Assembly (NCBI GenBank): GCA_017935185.1
Contig: JAGBIC010000023.1
Coordinates: forward strand, 30,449-94,448
DNA length: 64,000 nt
DNA from: Alistipes sp.
Lineage (GTDB): Bacteria; Bacteroidota; Bacteroidia; Bacteroidales; Rikenellaceae
Direction of reading: 5' to 3'
Under the pieces are notes generated by a model, which ran no database searches, was not told the origin of the DNA, and was given only the letters and a program-made list of their open reading frames with translations. A program made the translations under genes and the position numbers. How positions within the stretch are numbered: position 1 is the stretch's first letter; each line of letters opens with the position of its first letter. Shown one piece after another: positions 9,906 through 19,545 of this stretch.

Positions 9906-10403
9906 ATTGTTATTAGATTCTATGGTGTTAAAATCGCCGTAAAGGTACAACAAATTTCTGCAAAATTGACATTTGAACATGTGAAAAATTATAACGTGGA
10001 TACTGTTCGCTCAAATGTGTTATGCGGCATCACTCTTTTTTCCGGAATATTGTCATTTCTACTTTGTGGCATCAGTGAAAAAATACCAAATTGTGTGAAA
10101 AAAGGTGCTATTTGGCCACAAAATAGACCATTTTCACCACAAACAGCAGGTTTTCACAATGTCAAATGCCTGTTAACCACATAATTTTTGAAAATATCTA
10201 AAAAAATAGGATTTTTGTGCCGATTATATGACTTATTGGTGAAAAAATAATGTGCAGAATCTGCTAATTTTATGTTTTTTTATTCCCAATTAGCTTAATA
10301 ATAAGATAAAATAATGTATATTTGCAATATTGATAATATTGTTGAATAAAATTATTGCGCAAAAGAGCGTCCTCTTTTTGCGTTATTTTTCATGTGAATT
10401 ACT
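9906..10403. other. 498-bp intergenic region with GTGAAAA motifs and two -7 boxes
   Basis: No gene is apparent here. The region separates the divergent YitT-like and plsY genes. It holds TACCTTTA on the minus strand (9940-9947), a near-match -7 box for the YitT-like gene, and TATATTTG on the plus strand (10317-10324) for plsY. Between them are five copies of GTGAAAA: direct at 10075-10081, 10095-10101 and 10239-10245, inverted at 10131-10137 and 10151-10157. The AT content rises sharply after 10160. Confidence 0.5.
10317..10324 (+). promoter_or_regulatory. Putative -7 box of the plsY transcript
   Basis: TATATTTG is a perfect -7 match 79 bp before the plsY ATG. No TTG is seen at the right distance upstream, so the assignment rests on one box. 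Confidence 0.45.
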
Positions 10404-11129
10404 ATGGCAAGTTGGAGTTTTATTACATATTATTGCGTTATTACAATGCTCATGATTGCATATCTTTTGGGATCTATTCCAAGTGCAGTCTGGATCGGTA
10501 AAAAATATTATGGAATTGACATCCGTGAGCATGGCAGCAAGAATGCGGGCACGACCAATATGCTGCGTGTTTTGGGGCGTAGGGCCGCTTTGCCGGTTTT
10601 CGCATTGGACTTTTTGAAGGGCTTTGTTGCAGTATCATTGTTGGGCTTGATGCGTTATGACGCAGATATTAGTTCGGCATGGCTCATCAACCTTAAGATT
10701 TTGGCAGTGTTTGCAGCCGTTGCCGGTCATATCTTCCCGATTTTTGCCAATTTCAAGGGTGGTAAAGGTGTGGCAACTCTTGTGGGCGCAGTGACAGGTA
10801 TCTATCCGATGATTATCCTGCTCTGTTTTGCAGTATGGGCTTTGGTTTTTATGATTTCGCATTATGTTTCACTTGCATCGATGACAGCGGGATGTTGTTT
10901 TCCGATGTTCGTAATAATTTATTCGTCGAGCGAGTGGTCACGAAATAACGATATATCGTTCACTTTCATAATCTTTGCCTTTGCTGTCGCAGCTTTGTTG
11001 TTGTGGTCGCATCGTAAGAATATCGAGAGACTCAAGAGTGGAACAGAGTCAAAGATTTATATTTGGCAGCGTCGTGATACTACGCCGCCAAATGCGGGGC
11101 AGACGCCCACAACCGACGAGAAGAAATAG
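10404..11129 (+). CDS. plsY: Acyl-phosphate:glycerol-3-phosphate acyltransferase
   Basis: PlsY moves an acyl chain from acyl-phosphate to glycerol-3-phosphate, the first acylation of phospholipid synthesis, in the inner membrane. The 241 residues hold about five membrane segments. The three family motifs are present: LLGSIPSAVWIGKKYYGIDI with EHGSKNAGTTNMLRVLG, GHIFPIFANFKGGKGVAT, and the SHYVSLASMTAGCCFP segment. The protein has a hydrophilic Pro/Thr-rich tail of about 35 residues that is longer than in many homologues. It is followed after 19 bp by an acyl-CoA ligase and these are probably one operon for acyl-chain supply and use. Confidence 0.95.
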   Translation: MASWSFITYYCVITMLMIAYLLGSIPSAVWIGKKYYGIDIREHGSKNAGTTNMLRVLGRRAALPVFALDFLKGFVAVSLLGLMRYDADISSAWLINLKILAVFAAVAGHIFPIFANFKGGKGVATLVGAVTGIYPMIILLCFAVWALVFMISHYVSLASMTAGCCFPMFVIIYSSSEWSRNNDISFTFIIFAFAVAALLLWSHRKNIERLKSGTESKIYIWQRRDTTPPNAGQTPTTDEKK

Positions 11130-11148
11130 AAGAACCAAATATTATCCG

Positions 11149-12834
11149 ATGTTACAAGAAAATTTGATTAAAATGTACGAGGCGAGTTTCCGAGAGAATC
11201 ACGCCTTGCCGGTCTTGACCGATTATTTCAGTAAGACCACTCTTACCTATCTCGAGATGGCCTCGCAGATGGCCAGATTGCATATACTTTTTGATAAACT
11301 CGGGATTAAGGCTGGTGATAAGGTCGCTCTGATTGGACGAAACGATATCAATTGGTGTATTACTTATATTGCAACCATCACAAAGGGTATTGTAATCGTG
11401 CCTATCCTTCAGGATTTTAATCCTGCTGATGTCGAGAATATTATCACCCATTCAGAGAGCCGTGTGGCTTTTGCCGGCGATACATTCTGGCAGTCATTCG
11501 ACACCGATCGCATGCCTTTGTTGGAGGCGGCATTTGTGCTCTCAAATTTCAGTGTGGTATATGAGCGTGAGGGTGATGTTGCCAAACAGGCTCGTGCAGC
11601 GCTCGATGCAGATTTTGCAGCCAAATATCCTAACGGTTTCAAACCCGAGGATATTCATTTTAGCGATGTGCCCAATGAGAATATGATTTTGCTTAACTAC
11701 ACCTCAGGTACAACAGGTTCGTCAAAGGGTGTGATGTTATCGGTGAATAATTTGACTGGCAACATGGTCTTTGGTAAGCATTTCATTGACCCCGAAACAG
11801 GTCTCCCATTCCTTCACAAACATGGACGCACACTGTCGTTCTTGCCGTTGGCTCATGCTTATGGCTGTGCATTCGACTTTTTGGCACAGTTGGTAGTGGG
11901 TGGTCATATCACTCTGTTAGGTCGTATGCCTTCACCCACCATTCTGGTGCAGGCAATGAAGGATGTAAAGCCTACTATGATATGTTGTGTGCCTTTGGTG
12001 CTTGAGAAGGTGTATCGCAAGATGATTATGCCCATGCTTGAGAAAGGTCCTATGAGTATTGCCATGAAGATACCTTTGGTGAATACGGCTCTTTACTCTA
12101 TCATCCGTACAAAGCTTTTGGCCTCTTTTGGTGGCGAGGCAAAGATTTTTATTGTGGGTGGCGCACCTATGAATCAGGAGACCGAGGCCTTCTTGCGTAA
12201 AATCAACTTCCCGCTTACTATTGGCTATGGTATGACAGAGTGTGCACCTCTTATCAGTGTTACAGCTCCTTGTGAGTTCAAGTCTGGCTCTTGTGGTAAG
12301 TATCTCCCCGGGTTGATGGATGCAAAAATCGATTCACCCGATCCTCAAAATGTGGCAGGAGAGATCCTTGTTCATGGCGAGAATGTGATGATTGGATATT
12401 ATAAGAACGAGGAGGCTACCAAGGCTGTGCTTGATGATGATGGTTGGTTGCATACCGGTGATATGGGCGTGATGGATGCCGATGGTACCATTTATATCAA
12501 GGGCCGTTGCAAGACCATGATTTTGACAGGTACGGGCCAGAATATCTACCCCGAGGAGATCGAGGATAAACTCAATAACCTGCCTTTGGTGCTGGAGTCG
12601 TTGGTCGTGGAGCGCAAGGGTATCCTTACAGCGCTTATTTATCCCGACTATGATCAGGCGGCTCAAGAGAATATTAAGGGAGATGCCTTGATTGCCATGA
12701 TTGAGGATAATATAAAAACACTGAATACCATGGTTGCCTCATACGAGCGAGTTAGCCGTTATGAGATTATGGAGAAAGAGTTTGAGAAGACTCCCAAGCG
12801 CAGTATCAAGCGATTCCTATATCAGGATAAATAA
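11149..12834 (+). CDS. Long-chain fatty-acid-CoA ligase family (AMP-binding)
   Basis: This member of the adenylate-forming ANL superfamily probably activates fatty acids to acyl-CoA (or acyl-AMP) using ATP. I start it at the ATG at 11149 (MLQENLIKMYEASFRENHAL), just after plsY; an open frame upstream only overlaps plsY. The 561-residue protein has the P-loop NYTSGTTGSSKGVMLS, the adenine-binding IGYGMTECAPLIS, the hinge region DGWLHTGDMGVMD and the C-terminal GTGQNIYPEEIEDKLN. The early TYLEMASQMARLHILFDKLG is typical of FadD-like enzymes. Chain-length preference cannot be read from the sequence. Sitting behind plsY, it may recycle exogenous or released fatty acids into phospholipid. Confidence 0.88.
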   Translation: MLQENLIKMYEASFRENHALPVLTDYFSKTTLTYLEMASQMARLHILFDKLGIKAGDKVALIGRNDINWCITYIATITKGIVIVPILQDFNPADVENIITHSESRVAFAGDTFWQSFDTDRMPLLEAAFVLSNFSVVYEREGDVAKQARAALDADFAAKYPNGFKPEDIHFSDVPNENMILLNYTSGTTGSSKGVMLSVNNLTGNMVFGKHFIDPETGLPFLHKHGRTLSFLPLAHAYGCAFDFLAQLVVGGHITLLGRMPSPTILVQAMKDVKPTMICCVPLVLEKVYRKMIMPMLEKGPMSIAMKIPLVNTALYSIIRTKLLASFGGEAKIFIVGGAPMNQETEAFLRKINFPLTIGYGMTECAPLISVTAPCEFKSGSCGKYLPGLMDAKIDSPDPQNVAGEILVHGENVMIGYYKNEEATKAVLDDDGWLHTGDMGVMDADGTIYIKGRCKTMILTGTGQNIYPEEIEDKLNNLPLVLESLVVERKGILTALIYPDYDQAAQENIKGDALIAMIEDNIKTLNTMVASYERVSRYEIMEKEFEKTPKRSIKRFLYQDK

Positions 12835-12853
12835 TCTGTAAAGATTATATAAT

Positions 12854-12886
12854 AAAACTCCCGACGGAAACCCGTCGGGAGTTTTT
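12854..12886. terminator. Bidirectional intrinsic terminator
   Basis: A perfect 14-bp stem AAAACTCCCGACGG/CCGTCGGGAGTTTT (12854-12867 with 12872-12885) and a 4-nt loop lie between the convergent acyl-CoA ligase and M16 peptidase genes. A-rich and T-rich flanks let it work in both directions. Confidence 0.88.
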
Positions 12887-12916
12887 GTTGTGCCGTACTC
12901 TGTAGATAGTAATGTT

Positions 12917-14182
12917 TTAGGCGTTGAAATCTCCAACTACAACCGTCACCATGTCGTCGGTGCAGAGATATTTTTGGGCCAGCGCAAGCAGCTCTTCCGA
13001 GGTGGTGTTGCGAATACGTTGCAGATTGTCGTTTATGTGCGAATTGTCAAAGCCGCAAAGAATATTCTCGGTTGTCACATCGGCTATGCCAAATGGCCCG
13101 TCGAGTATGCGCATCATCTCTCCGGCCATAATGTTCTTGACGAGATTTAGCTCATCTTCGGGTATGGGGTTGTTGCGCAGAATCTCTATCTCGTGGGCGA
13201 TTTGGTTTAGCGCCTCCTGCGTCACCTCTGTTCCTACCTGTGTGGCTATGGCGAGGTATCCTGTGTGCTGGAAATTCACCATAGCCGAGAATACGCCGTA
13301 TGTAAATCCACTCCTTTCACGCAAGTTCTGCATCAGTCGAGAACCAAAATATCCGCCTAAAACCGTTGACAGCACCTGCATGGGTATAAAGTCCTCGTGA
13401 GTGCGAGAGAAGAGCAGTCGCCCCATGCGTATCGAAGATTGCACTGCACCGTCATGTTGTATCATCTTCTCGTGGCAACTCTCGAAAGGCGGGATCGGCT
13501 GGCTGTATAATAAGCCGGTCGATGGCAGTTGCTCGGTAATCGAGACTATCTCTTCGAGGATGTTGGGGTAAATATGCCCGCTGCATACCACCATGCAGTT
13601 TTGAGCGGTATAGCGCTCTTTGTAGTGCTCTTCGAGGTGGTTGCGGGTGAGGTTGGCGTACTCGCTTTCGGGATACGAAATACCGTATGGGTGGTTTTCT
13701 CCGAATATAGCCTTTGCAAAATGTTCTCTCGCTCGCGTTTCAACCTTGCGGCGCTCTATTGAAAGTTGCTGGCTACGCTTGTTGCAGTAGGTTGCAACTT
13801 CGCTCTCGGGAAATGTGGGGTGGAGGATGATTTGCTCAATAACCTCGGCCGTCTGTGGGAAGAATTTTGCCAATGAGCAAAATGTTATGTATGAGTAATC
13901 CCTGTCGATGTTTATGTCGAAATACGAGCCGTAATAGTCTAATTTTTCGGCAATCTGTTGTGATGTCAGTTCTTTGCTCCCCTCTGCCAGCATGTTTGCG
14001 GTCGCTGATGCTGTGAACGGATGCTTTTGGGTGATTGTGCCGGCATGAAACACAAACGAAACTCTAACCACTTCATATTCGGGGCAATCAATTATATATA
14101 TCGGAGTACCGTTTTTGCATAGCCGTTTCGCTGTGGCTGGTACATCTATTGTTGTGGGTATGGTCAATGGCGGCTGTTTCAT
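12917..14182 (-). CDS. M16-family peptidase-like protein lacking the zinc motif
   Basis: This 421-residue protein has the M16 insulinase fold but seems catalytically inactive. The region that should carry HxxEH reads HPFTASATANMLAEGS. The C-terminal M16 domain is well kept, with VLGGYFGSRLMQNLRERSGFTYGV, the substrate-contacting segment of the family. There is no signal peptide. Its ATG overlaps the stop of the active M16 gene by 4 bp, so the two are translationally coupled. Known M16B systems work as heterodimers of one catalytic and one substrate-binding subunit, and the arrangement here fits that, although assembly is inferred. Substrate unknown. Confidence 0.85.
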   Translation of the reverse strand: MKQPPLTIPTTIDVPATAKRLCKNGTPIYIIDCPEYEVVRVSFVFHAGTITQKHPFTASATANMLAEGSKELTSQQIAEKLDYYGSYFDINIDRDYSYITFCSLAKFFPQTAEVIEQIILHPTFPESEVATYCNKRSQQLSIERRKVETRAREHFAKAIFGENHPYGISYPESEYANLTRNHLEEHYKERYTAQNCMVVCSGHIYPNILEEIVSITEQLPSTGLLYSQPIPPFESCHEKMIQHDGAVQSSIRMGRLLFSRTHEDFIPMQVLSTVLGGYFGSRLMQNLRERSGFTYGVFSAMVNFQHTGYLAIATQVGTEVTQEALNQIAHEIEILRNNPIPEDELNLVKNIMAGEMMRILDGPFGIADVTTENILCGFDNSHINDNLQRIRNTTSEELLALAQKYLCTDDMVTVVVGDFNA

Positions 14183-15417
14183 TGCTTTGCTCGATAAATC
14201 AATGTTGATAAATTTTCGTTGCGGAATATGCGTCGGGCAAATGCGGCGACCTGCTCCGCTGTGAGTGATCGGTAGATGGTAACTTCTCGATTGATGAGTC
14301 CAAGGTCACCAATCATCGAGTAGTATCCCAAGTTAATGGCTTTGTTCATTACATTTAACTCGCCAAATAGTGTGTTTGCCTCAAACTTGTTTTTCACTTT
14401 CTCGATTTCGTATTCCGATATTTTGCCTTGGCGCAACTCCTCCATCTCCTCTTGAAAGGCTTGTAATGCCTGCTCCTCGGTGGTTGTGGGCAGAAGCTGT
14501 CCGGTGAAGACAAACATGCCGCAGTCGACATCTCCCGATATATAGGCATTTACGCTGGCGAACAATCTCTTGCGTTTGATTAGTCTTTCATAAAGTCGGG
14601 CTGAGTCGCCGCCGGCAAGCAGGTCGGAGGTCATATCTCCCAAGAAAAAATCCTCCGATAGACGATTGCCCATGTGAAATGCTATTGTGATGGTTGTTGC
14701 TGGTACATCGCGCTCTACAATCTGTGTTCGAGCTTCGGTCTGCTCGGGCTCAACGGGAATGGGTGCTATTGGGTGGGATGAGTCTTTGATGTGGCCGAAC
14801 CACTTCTCTCCCAATTCAAAAACTCGCTCCGGCTCAATGTCGGCCGAAACCGATAAAATAGCGTTTGACGGATGATAGAAACGGCGGTAAAATTCGGCAA
14901 TCTCCTCATCTGTGGCCTGTTCGATGTGTTGAGGTGTAAGACCTATCGTGGCCCAGCGGTATGGGTGCTCTTTGTATACCAGCGCTCGCAAAAGCATGTT
15001 CAGGTCGCCATAAGGTTGATTCAGATAACGCTGCCTGAACTCCTCAATTACCACTCTTTTCTCAATCTCACATGCCTCGTGTGAGAGGTTGAGCCCTGTC
15101 ATTCTGTCGCTCTCGAGCCATAAGGCGGTTTCAATATTGTCGGTTGGCAGGGTGATGTAAAAATCGGTATAATCGTTGTTGGTAAAAGCGTTGTTCTCGC
15201 CACATGCCATCTGAACGGGAGTATCAAAAACGGGTACATTGTGTGTGCCTCGAAACATCAGATGCTCAAACAGGTGAGCCAATCCCGTGCGATGCGGCTG
15301 CTCGTTGCGGGCTCCGACTTTGTATAGCAGATTTATTGCGGCCATTGCCGATGCTCGGTCTCGGTTTGCTATAATTGTCAGGCCATTGCTAAGCGTGGTT
15401 TGTTTATATGTAATCAT
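14179..15417 (-). CDS. M16-family zinc peptidase (catalytic subunit)
   Basis: This 412-residue zinc metallopeptidase of the pitrilysin/insulinase family has the inverted zinc motif HLFEH at residues 48-52, within RTGLAHLFEHLMFRGT. The distal acidic cluster IEKRVVIEEFRQRY follows about 75 residues later as expected. An M16 C-terminal domain occupies the second half (LLAGGDSARLYERLIKRKRL). No signal peptide is visible, so it is probably cytoplasmic or exported by another route. It is the upstream gene of a two-gene unit with the inactive partner at 12917-14182. A minus-strand -7 box TAATTTTG lies at 15456-15463. Confidence 0.9.
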   Translation of the reverse strand: MITYKQTTLSNGLTIIANRDRASAMAAINLLYKVGARNEQPHRTGLAHLFEHLMFRGTHNVPVFDTPVQMACGENNAFTNNDYTDFYITLPTDNIETALWLESDRMTGLNLSHEACEIEKRVVIEEFRQRYLNQPYGDLNMLLRALVYKEHPYRWATIGLTPQHIEQATDEEIAEFYRRFYHPSNAILSVSADIEPERVFELGEKWFGHIKDSSHPIAPIPVEPEQTEARTQIVERDVPATTITIAFHMGNRLSEDFFLGDMTSDLLAGGDSARLYERLIKRKRLFASVNAYISGDVDCGMFVFTGQLLPTTTEEQALQAFQEEMEELRQGKISEYEIEKVKNKFEANTLFGELNVMNKAINLGYYSMIGDLGLINREVTIYRSLTAEQVAAFARRIFRNENLSTLIYRAKQ

Positions 15418-15613
15418 AGTAGCAACTTAACTCCGAAAGAATTATGAATCGTCTGCAAAATTATCTATTTTTCATGAAAAAAATCCCTTCGGCTCAATAA
15501 AGTTTGCCGTCATATTGTCTGACTATCCCGACTTTTTATTTTTATGATTGAATGAACTATTCGCTTGTTAGAATTTTAACACAAAAAAGTTATGAATTTT
15601 TGCGGGAATTTTG

Positions 15614-15621
15614 TAACTTTG
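15614..15621 (+). promoter_or_regulatory. Putative -7 box of the nifJ promoter
   Basis: TAACTTTG matches the -7 consensus, 79 bp before the nifJ ATG. The -33 box is not evident at the normal spacing. The region from 15418 to 15700 otherwise holds only AT-rich intergenic DNA between divergent genes. Confidence 0.5.
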
Positions 15622-15700
15622 CCAAGATTTGTGGAGTATTCCGTAAAGGCAGAAATGTAAATAACGCAAAATTCATAAAATACACAAAATTACGTTACGT

Positions 15701-18700
15701 ATGTCAGAGAAGAAATTTATCACATGTGATGGTAACTATGCTGCAGCGCACATCGCCTACAAATTTTCGGAGGTGGCTGCTATTTATCCTATCACACCCT
15801 CATCGACTATGGCAGAGTATGTCGACGAGTGGGCCGCACAAGGCCAGAAGAATATGTTTGGTGAGACCGTAAAGGTTGTTGAGATGCAGTCAGAGGCTGG
15901 TGCTGCAGGTGCTGTACACGGCTCATTGCAGAGTGGTGCCCTTACATCAACTTTCACCGCTTCACAGGGCCTTTTGTTGATGATTCCCAATATGTATAAG
16001 ATTTCAGGTGAGTTGTTGCCGGGCGTATTCCACGTTTCAGCACGTGCTTTGGCTGCGCAGTCACTCTCAATCTTTGGTGATCATCAGGATGTTATGGCTG
16101 CTCGCCAGACCGGTTTTGCCATGTTGGCAACTTCATCTGTTCAGGAGGTTATGGATTTGGCAGGTGTTGCGCATATCGTAGCTCTTAAGGCTCGTGTGCC
16201 TTTCTTGCACTTCTTTGATGGTTTCCGTACCTCACACGAGATTCAGAAGGTGGAGGTTATCGATGACGCATCGCTTACCTCAATGCTTGACCGCGATGCC
16301 TTGAAGGCATTCCGCGCAGGTGCTTTGAATCCCAGCCATCCCGTAACTCGTGGTACAGCTCAGAACCCCGATATCTATTTCCAGACTCGTGAGGCTTCTA
16401 ACAAGTTCTACAATGCTGTTCCCGATATGGTTGCCGAGACAATGGCAAAGATTTCTGAGATTACAGGTCGTTGCTACAAGCCCTTCACATATTATGGTGC
16501 TGAGGATGCCGAGAACATCATCGTAGCTATGGGTTCTGTAACCGAGACTATCAAGGAGACTATCGATTATCTTGCAACTCAGGGCAAGAAGGTGGGTCTT
16601 ATCACCGTACACCTCTATCGTCCCTTCTCAGAGAAGTATTTCTTCGATGTAGTTCCCGCAACTGTGAAGCGTGTTTGCGTTTTGGATCGTACCAAGGAGC
16701 CCGGAGCAAATGGCGAGCCCTTGTATCTTGACGTAAAGGATATGTTCTATGGCAAGGAGAATCAGCCTTTGGTTGTCGGTGGTCGCTATGGTCTCTCATC
16801 AAAGGATACCACTCCTGCTCAGATTATGGCGGTTGTTGAGAACCTCTTCGCTGCAGAGCCCAAGAACCACTTCACTGTTGGTATCAACGACGATGTTACC
16901 AACCTCTCATTGCCCGTTGGTGAGGAGATTGCTCTCGCGAAGGAGGGAACTTTCGAGGCTTTGTTCTTCGGTTTGGGCGCTGACGGTACCGTTGGTGCAA
17001 ACAAGAACTCAATCAAGATTATCGGTGGTACAACCGATAAGTATTGTCAGGCATATTTCTCATACGACTCAAAGAAGTCGGGTGGTTATACCTCATCACA
17101 CTTGCGCTTTGGTGATTCACCTATCCGCTTGCCTTATTTGGTAACTACTCCTGACTTTGTGGCTTGCCACGTTCCTTCATATGTAGACAAGTATGATGTA
17201 TTGAAAGGTCTTAAGAAGGGTGGTTCATTCTTGTTGAACTCTGTTCATGATGCAGCTACAACTTGTGCCACTTTGCCCGACCATATGAAGGCATATTTGG
17301 CAAAGAACAATATCAACTTCTATATCATCAATGCAACCAAGATTGCAGCCGAGTTGGGTCTGGGCTCACGTACCAACACCATCATGCAGTCGGCATTCTT
17401 CAAGATTGCAAATGTAATTCCTTTCGAGAAGGCTGTTGAGGAGATGAAGAAGGCTATCTTGAAGTCTTACGGTAAGAAGGGTGAGGATATTGTTAACATG
17501 AACTATGCTGCTGTTGATGCAGGTGGTAATGCTGTTGAGAAGGTTGAGGTTCCCGCCGAGTGGGCCTCTATCGAGGTTAAGGCAGCTGCTGCTACAGTAG
17601 ATTTGTCACGTCCCGAGTTCGTTCGCAATGTTGTTGATCCTATCAACGCATTAAAGGGTGACGATCTTCCCGTATCTGCATTCAACGGTCGTGAGGATGG
17701 TACTTGGGATAATGGTACTGCTGCTTACGAGAAGCGTGGTATCGCTGTAAATGTTCCTGAGTGGTTGGTTGACAACTGTATCCAGTGTAACCAGTGTTCT
17801 TATGTATGTCCTCATGCTGCTATCCGTCCGTTCCTTGCTACTGAGGAGGAGGCTGCAGCCAGCGGTTTGGCTTGGAAGCAGGGCTTGGGCGAGACCAAGG
17901 CATACAAGTTCCGTATTCAGGTATCACCTTTGGATTGTACCGGTTGTGGCAACTGCGTTGACGTATGTCCTTCAAAGAACAAGGCTTTGGTTATGAAGCC
18001 TCTTGAGTCGCAGCTGGGTCAGGCCGAGAATTGGAATGCTGTAATCAAGACTGTTGGTTATAAGGAGGTTGTTGACAAGACCAAGACTGTTAAGAATTCA
18101 CAGTTTGCACAGCCTTTGTTCGAGTTCTCTGGAGCTTGTGCAGGTTGTGGTGAGACTCCCTATATAAAGACTATCACCCAGCTCTTTGGCGATAAGATGA
18201 TGGTTGCAAACGCAACAGGTTGTACCTCTATCTACTCTGGTTCGGCTCCCTCTACTCCTTATTGCACAAATGCTAAGGGTCAGGGCCCCGCATGGGCTAA
18301 CTCACTCTTCGAGGATAATGCCGAGTTTGGTTTGGGTATGCATGTAGGCGTTGAGAAGTTGCGTGACCGTGTTCAGGCTTATATGGAGCAGGTTATTGCA
18401 GCAGAGGCGGCTCCTGCTGAATTGAAAGCTGTAATGCAGGAGTGGATCGAGAATCGTGGCTCATCGGCGAAGTCTGCAGAGATCTCAGAGCGTCTGTTGC
18501 CTATGCTTGATGGCAATTGCGAGATCTGCCAGAAGATTCTTGAGATGAAGGATTGGCTCGTTAAGAAGTCACAGTGGATTATCGGTGGTGACGGTTGGGG
18601 CTACGACATCGGTTTCGGTGGTGTAGACCATGTGTTGGCATCAGGTATGGATGTAAATATTTTGGTGGTTGATACCGAGGTTTACTCTAACACCGGTGGT

Positions 18701-19222
18701 CAGTCTTCAAAGTCTACCCCCGTAGGTGCTGTCGCCAAGTTCGCATCAAGCGGTAAGCGTATCCGCAAGAAGGATTTGGGTGCTATCGCCATGACTTATG
18801 GTTATGTATATGTTGCGCAGGTATCTATCGGTGCATCACAGGCACAGTTGCTCAACGTTCTTAAGGAGGCTGAGGCTTATCCCGGTCCGTCACTCGTTAT
18901 CGCTTATGCTCCCTGTATCAATCACGGTATCAAGGGCGGTATGACTCGCACCCAGACCGTAGGTAAGCAGGCTGTTGAGTGTGGTTACTGGCACTTGTGG
19001 CACTACAATCCCCAGCTCGAGGTCGAGGGTAAGAATCCTTTCGTAATGGATTCAAAGGAGCCTGATTGGTCGAAGTTCCGTGACTTCTTGATGAAGGAGG
19101 TTCGCTATACTTCTCTTCAGAAGTCATTCCCCGCAGAGGCTGAGGAACTCTTTGCTGCTGCCGAGGAGAATGCCAAGTGGCGTTACAACAGCTACCAGCG
19201 CATGGCAAAGTTGGAGTACTAA
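15701..19222 (+). CDS. nifJ: Pyruvate:ferredoxin (flavodoxin) oxidoreductase, single-chain
   Basis: PFOR converts pyruvate and CoA to acetyl-CoA and CO2 and passes electrons to ferredoxin, a core step of anaerobic fermentation in the cytoplasm. The 1173 residues are the length of the fused homodimeric enzyme. The order is: pyrimidine-binding domain (AYKFSEVAAIYPITPSSTMAE), transketolase-C-like domain, gamma domain (FGLGADGTVGANKNSIKIIG), two 4Fe-4S motifs (CIQCNQCSYVCP from Cys693, CTGCGNCVDVCP from Cys746), and the TPP-binding domain (GACAGCGETPY, GGDGWGYDIGFGG, NTGGQSSKSTPVG). Codon use is strongly biased (glutamate almost always GAG), as expected of a highly expressed gene. It is monocistronic, followed by a nested double terminator. 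Confidence 0.97.
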   Translation: MSEKKFITCDGNYAAAHIAYKFSEVAAIYPITPSSTMAEYVDEWAAQGQKNMFGETVKVVEMQSEAGAAGAVHGSLQSGALTSTFTASQGLLLMIPNMYKISGELLPGVFHVSARALAAQSLSIFGDHQDVMAARQTGFAMLATSSVQEVMDLAGVAHIVALKARVPFLHFFDGFRTSHEIQKVEVIDDASLTSMLDRDALKAFRAGALNPSHPVTRGTAQNPDIYFQTREASNKFYNAVPDMVAETMAKISEITGRCYKPFTYYGAEDAENIIVAMGSVTETIKETIDYLATQGKKVGLITVHLYRPFSEKYFFDVVPATVKRVCVLDRTKEPGANGEPLYLDVKDMFYGKENQPLVVGGRYGLSSKDTTPAQIMAVVENLFAAEPKNHFTVGINDDVTNLSLPVGEEIALAKEGTFEALFFGLGADGTVGANKNSIKIIGGTTDKYCQAYFSYDSKKSGGYTSSHLRFGDSPIRLPYLVTTPDFVACHVPSYVDKYDVLKGLKKGGSFLLNSVHDAATTCATLPDHMKAYLAKNNINFYIINATKIAAELGLGSRTNTIMQSAFFKIANVIPFEKAVEEMKKAILKSYGKKGEDIVNMNYAAVDAGGNAVEKVEVPAEWASIEVKAAAATVDLSRPEFVRNVVDPINALKGDDLPVSAFNGREDGTWDNGTAAYEKRGIAVNVPEWLVDNCIQCNQCSYVCPHAAIRPFLATEEEAAASGLAWKQGLGETKAYKFRIQVSPLDCTGCGNCVDVCPSKNKALVMKPLESQLGQAENWNAVIKTVGYKEVVDKTKTVKNSQFAQPLFEFSGACAGCGETPYIKTITQLFGDKMMVANATGCTSIYSGSAPSTPYCTNAKGQGPAWANSLFEDNAEFGLGMHVGVEKLRDRVQAYMEQVIAAEAAPAELKAVMQEWIENRGSSAKSAEISERLLPMLDGNCEICQKILEMKDWLVKKSQWIIGGDGWGYDIGFGGVDHVLASGMDVNILVVDTEVYSNTGGQSSKSTPVGAVAKFASSGKRIRKKDLGAIAMTYGYVYVAQVSIGASQAQLLNVLKEAEAYPGPSLVIAYAPCINHGIKGGMTRTQTVGKQAVECGYWHLWHYNPQLEVEGKNPFVMDSKEPDWSKFRDFLMKEVRYTSLQKSFPAEAEELFAAAEENAKWRYNSYQRMAKLEY

Positions 19223-19246
19223 TATTATATAATATATAGTATGCGA

Positions 19247-19351
19247 GAGCTTGTCTAACAAGTTTGATTTTTACGAGTTCACCCCCGTCAGAGTGCTTCT
19301 GATGGGGGTGATTCTCATTTTTTAAGACTTGTTAGACAGCCTCTTTTTTTT
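19247..19351 (+). terminator. Nested double terminator after nifJ
   Basis: The inner hairpin CACCCCCGTCAGA/TCTGATGGGGGTG (19280-19292 with 19298-19310) is followed by a short T tract. It lies inside an outer inverted repeat, TGTCTAACAAGT (about 19252-19263) with ACTTGTTAGACA (19327-19338), which is followed by eight T at 19344-19351. The outer arms belong to the CTGTCTAACAAG family also seen at 20025-20100 and 25736-25775. Confidence 0.8.
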
Positions 19352-19414
19352 GCGTATTTATGTGAAGAAATGTGCTATTTGTTGAAAATGTGTGGTAATA
19401 ATGAATATTTTTCG

Positions 19415-19422
19415 TATCTTTG
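19415..19422 (+). promoter_or_regulatory. Putative -7 box of the outer-membrane barrel gene
   Basis: TATCTTTG is a full -7 match. A TGTG at 19391-19394 sits exactly 20 bp upstream as a poor -33 box. It implies a leader of about 120 nt before the ATG at 19546. Confidence 0.45.
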
Positions 19423-19545
19423 AGAAACGATGTGTAACAAGGAAATAAGGTTATTTTGTTGTCGGCGTGCTGTTAAATCGTTGGTTTATAGCTATTAACG
19501 CCAGATGAACATAGTAATTTTTGTTTCAAAATAATTTTTACGAAT

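Noticed and set aside
9906-9980. Longer start for the YitT-like gene
   Set aside because: The added residues are not membrane-like and contain the probable promoter.
10181-10200. Possible DnaA box (TTAACCACA-like at about 10172-10180)
   Set aside because: Only one weak match, no cluster, and no dnaA or origin genes nearby.
10975-11148. Longer start for the acyl-CoA ligase overlapping plsY
   Set aside because: It is the shadow of plsY in another frame; the ATG after plsY matches the family start.
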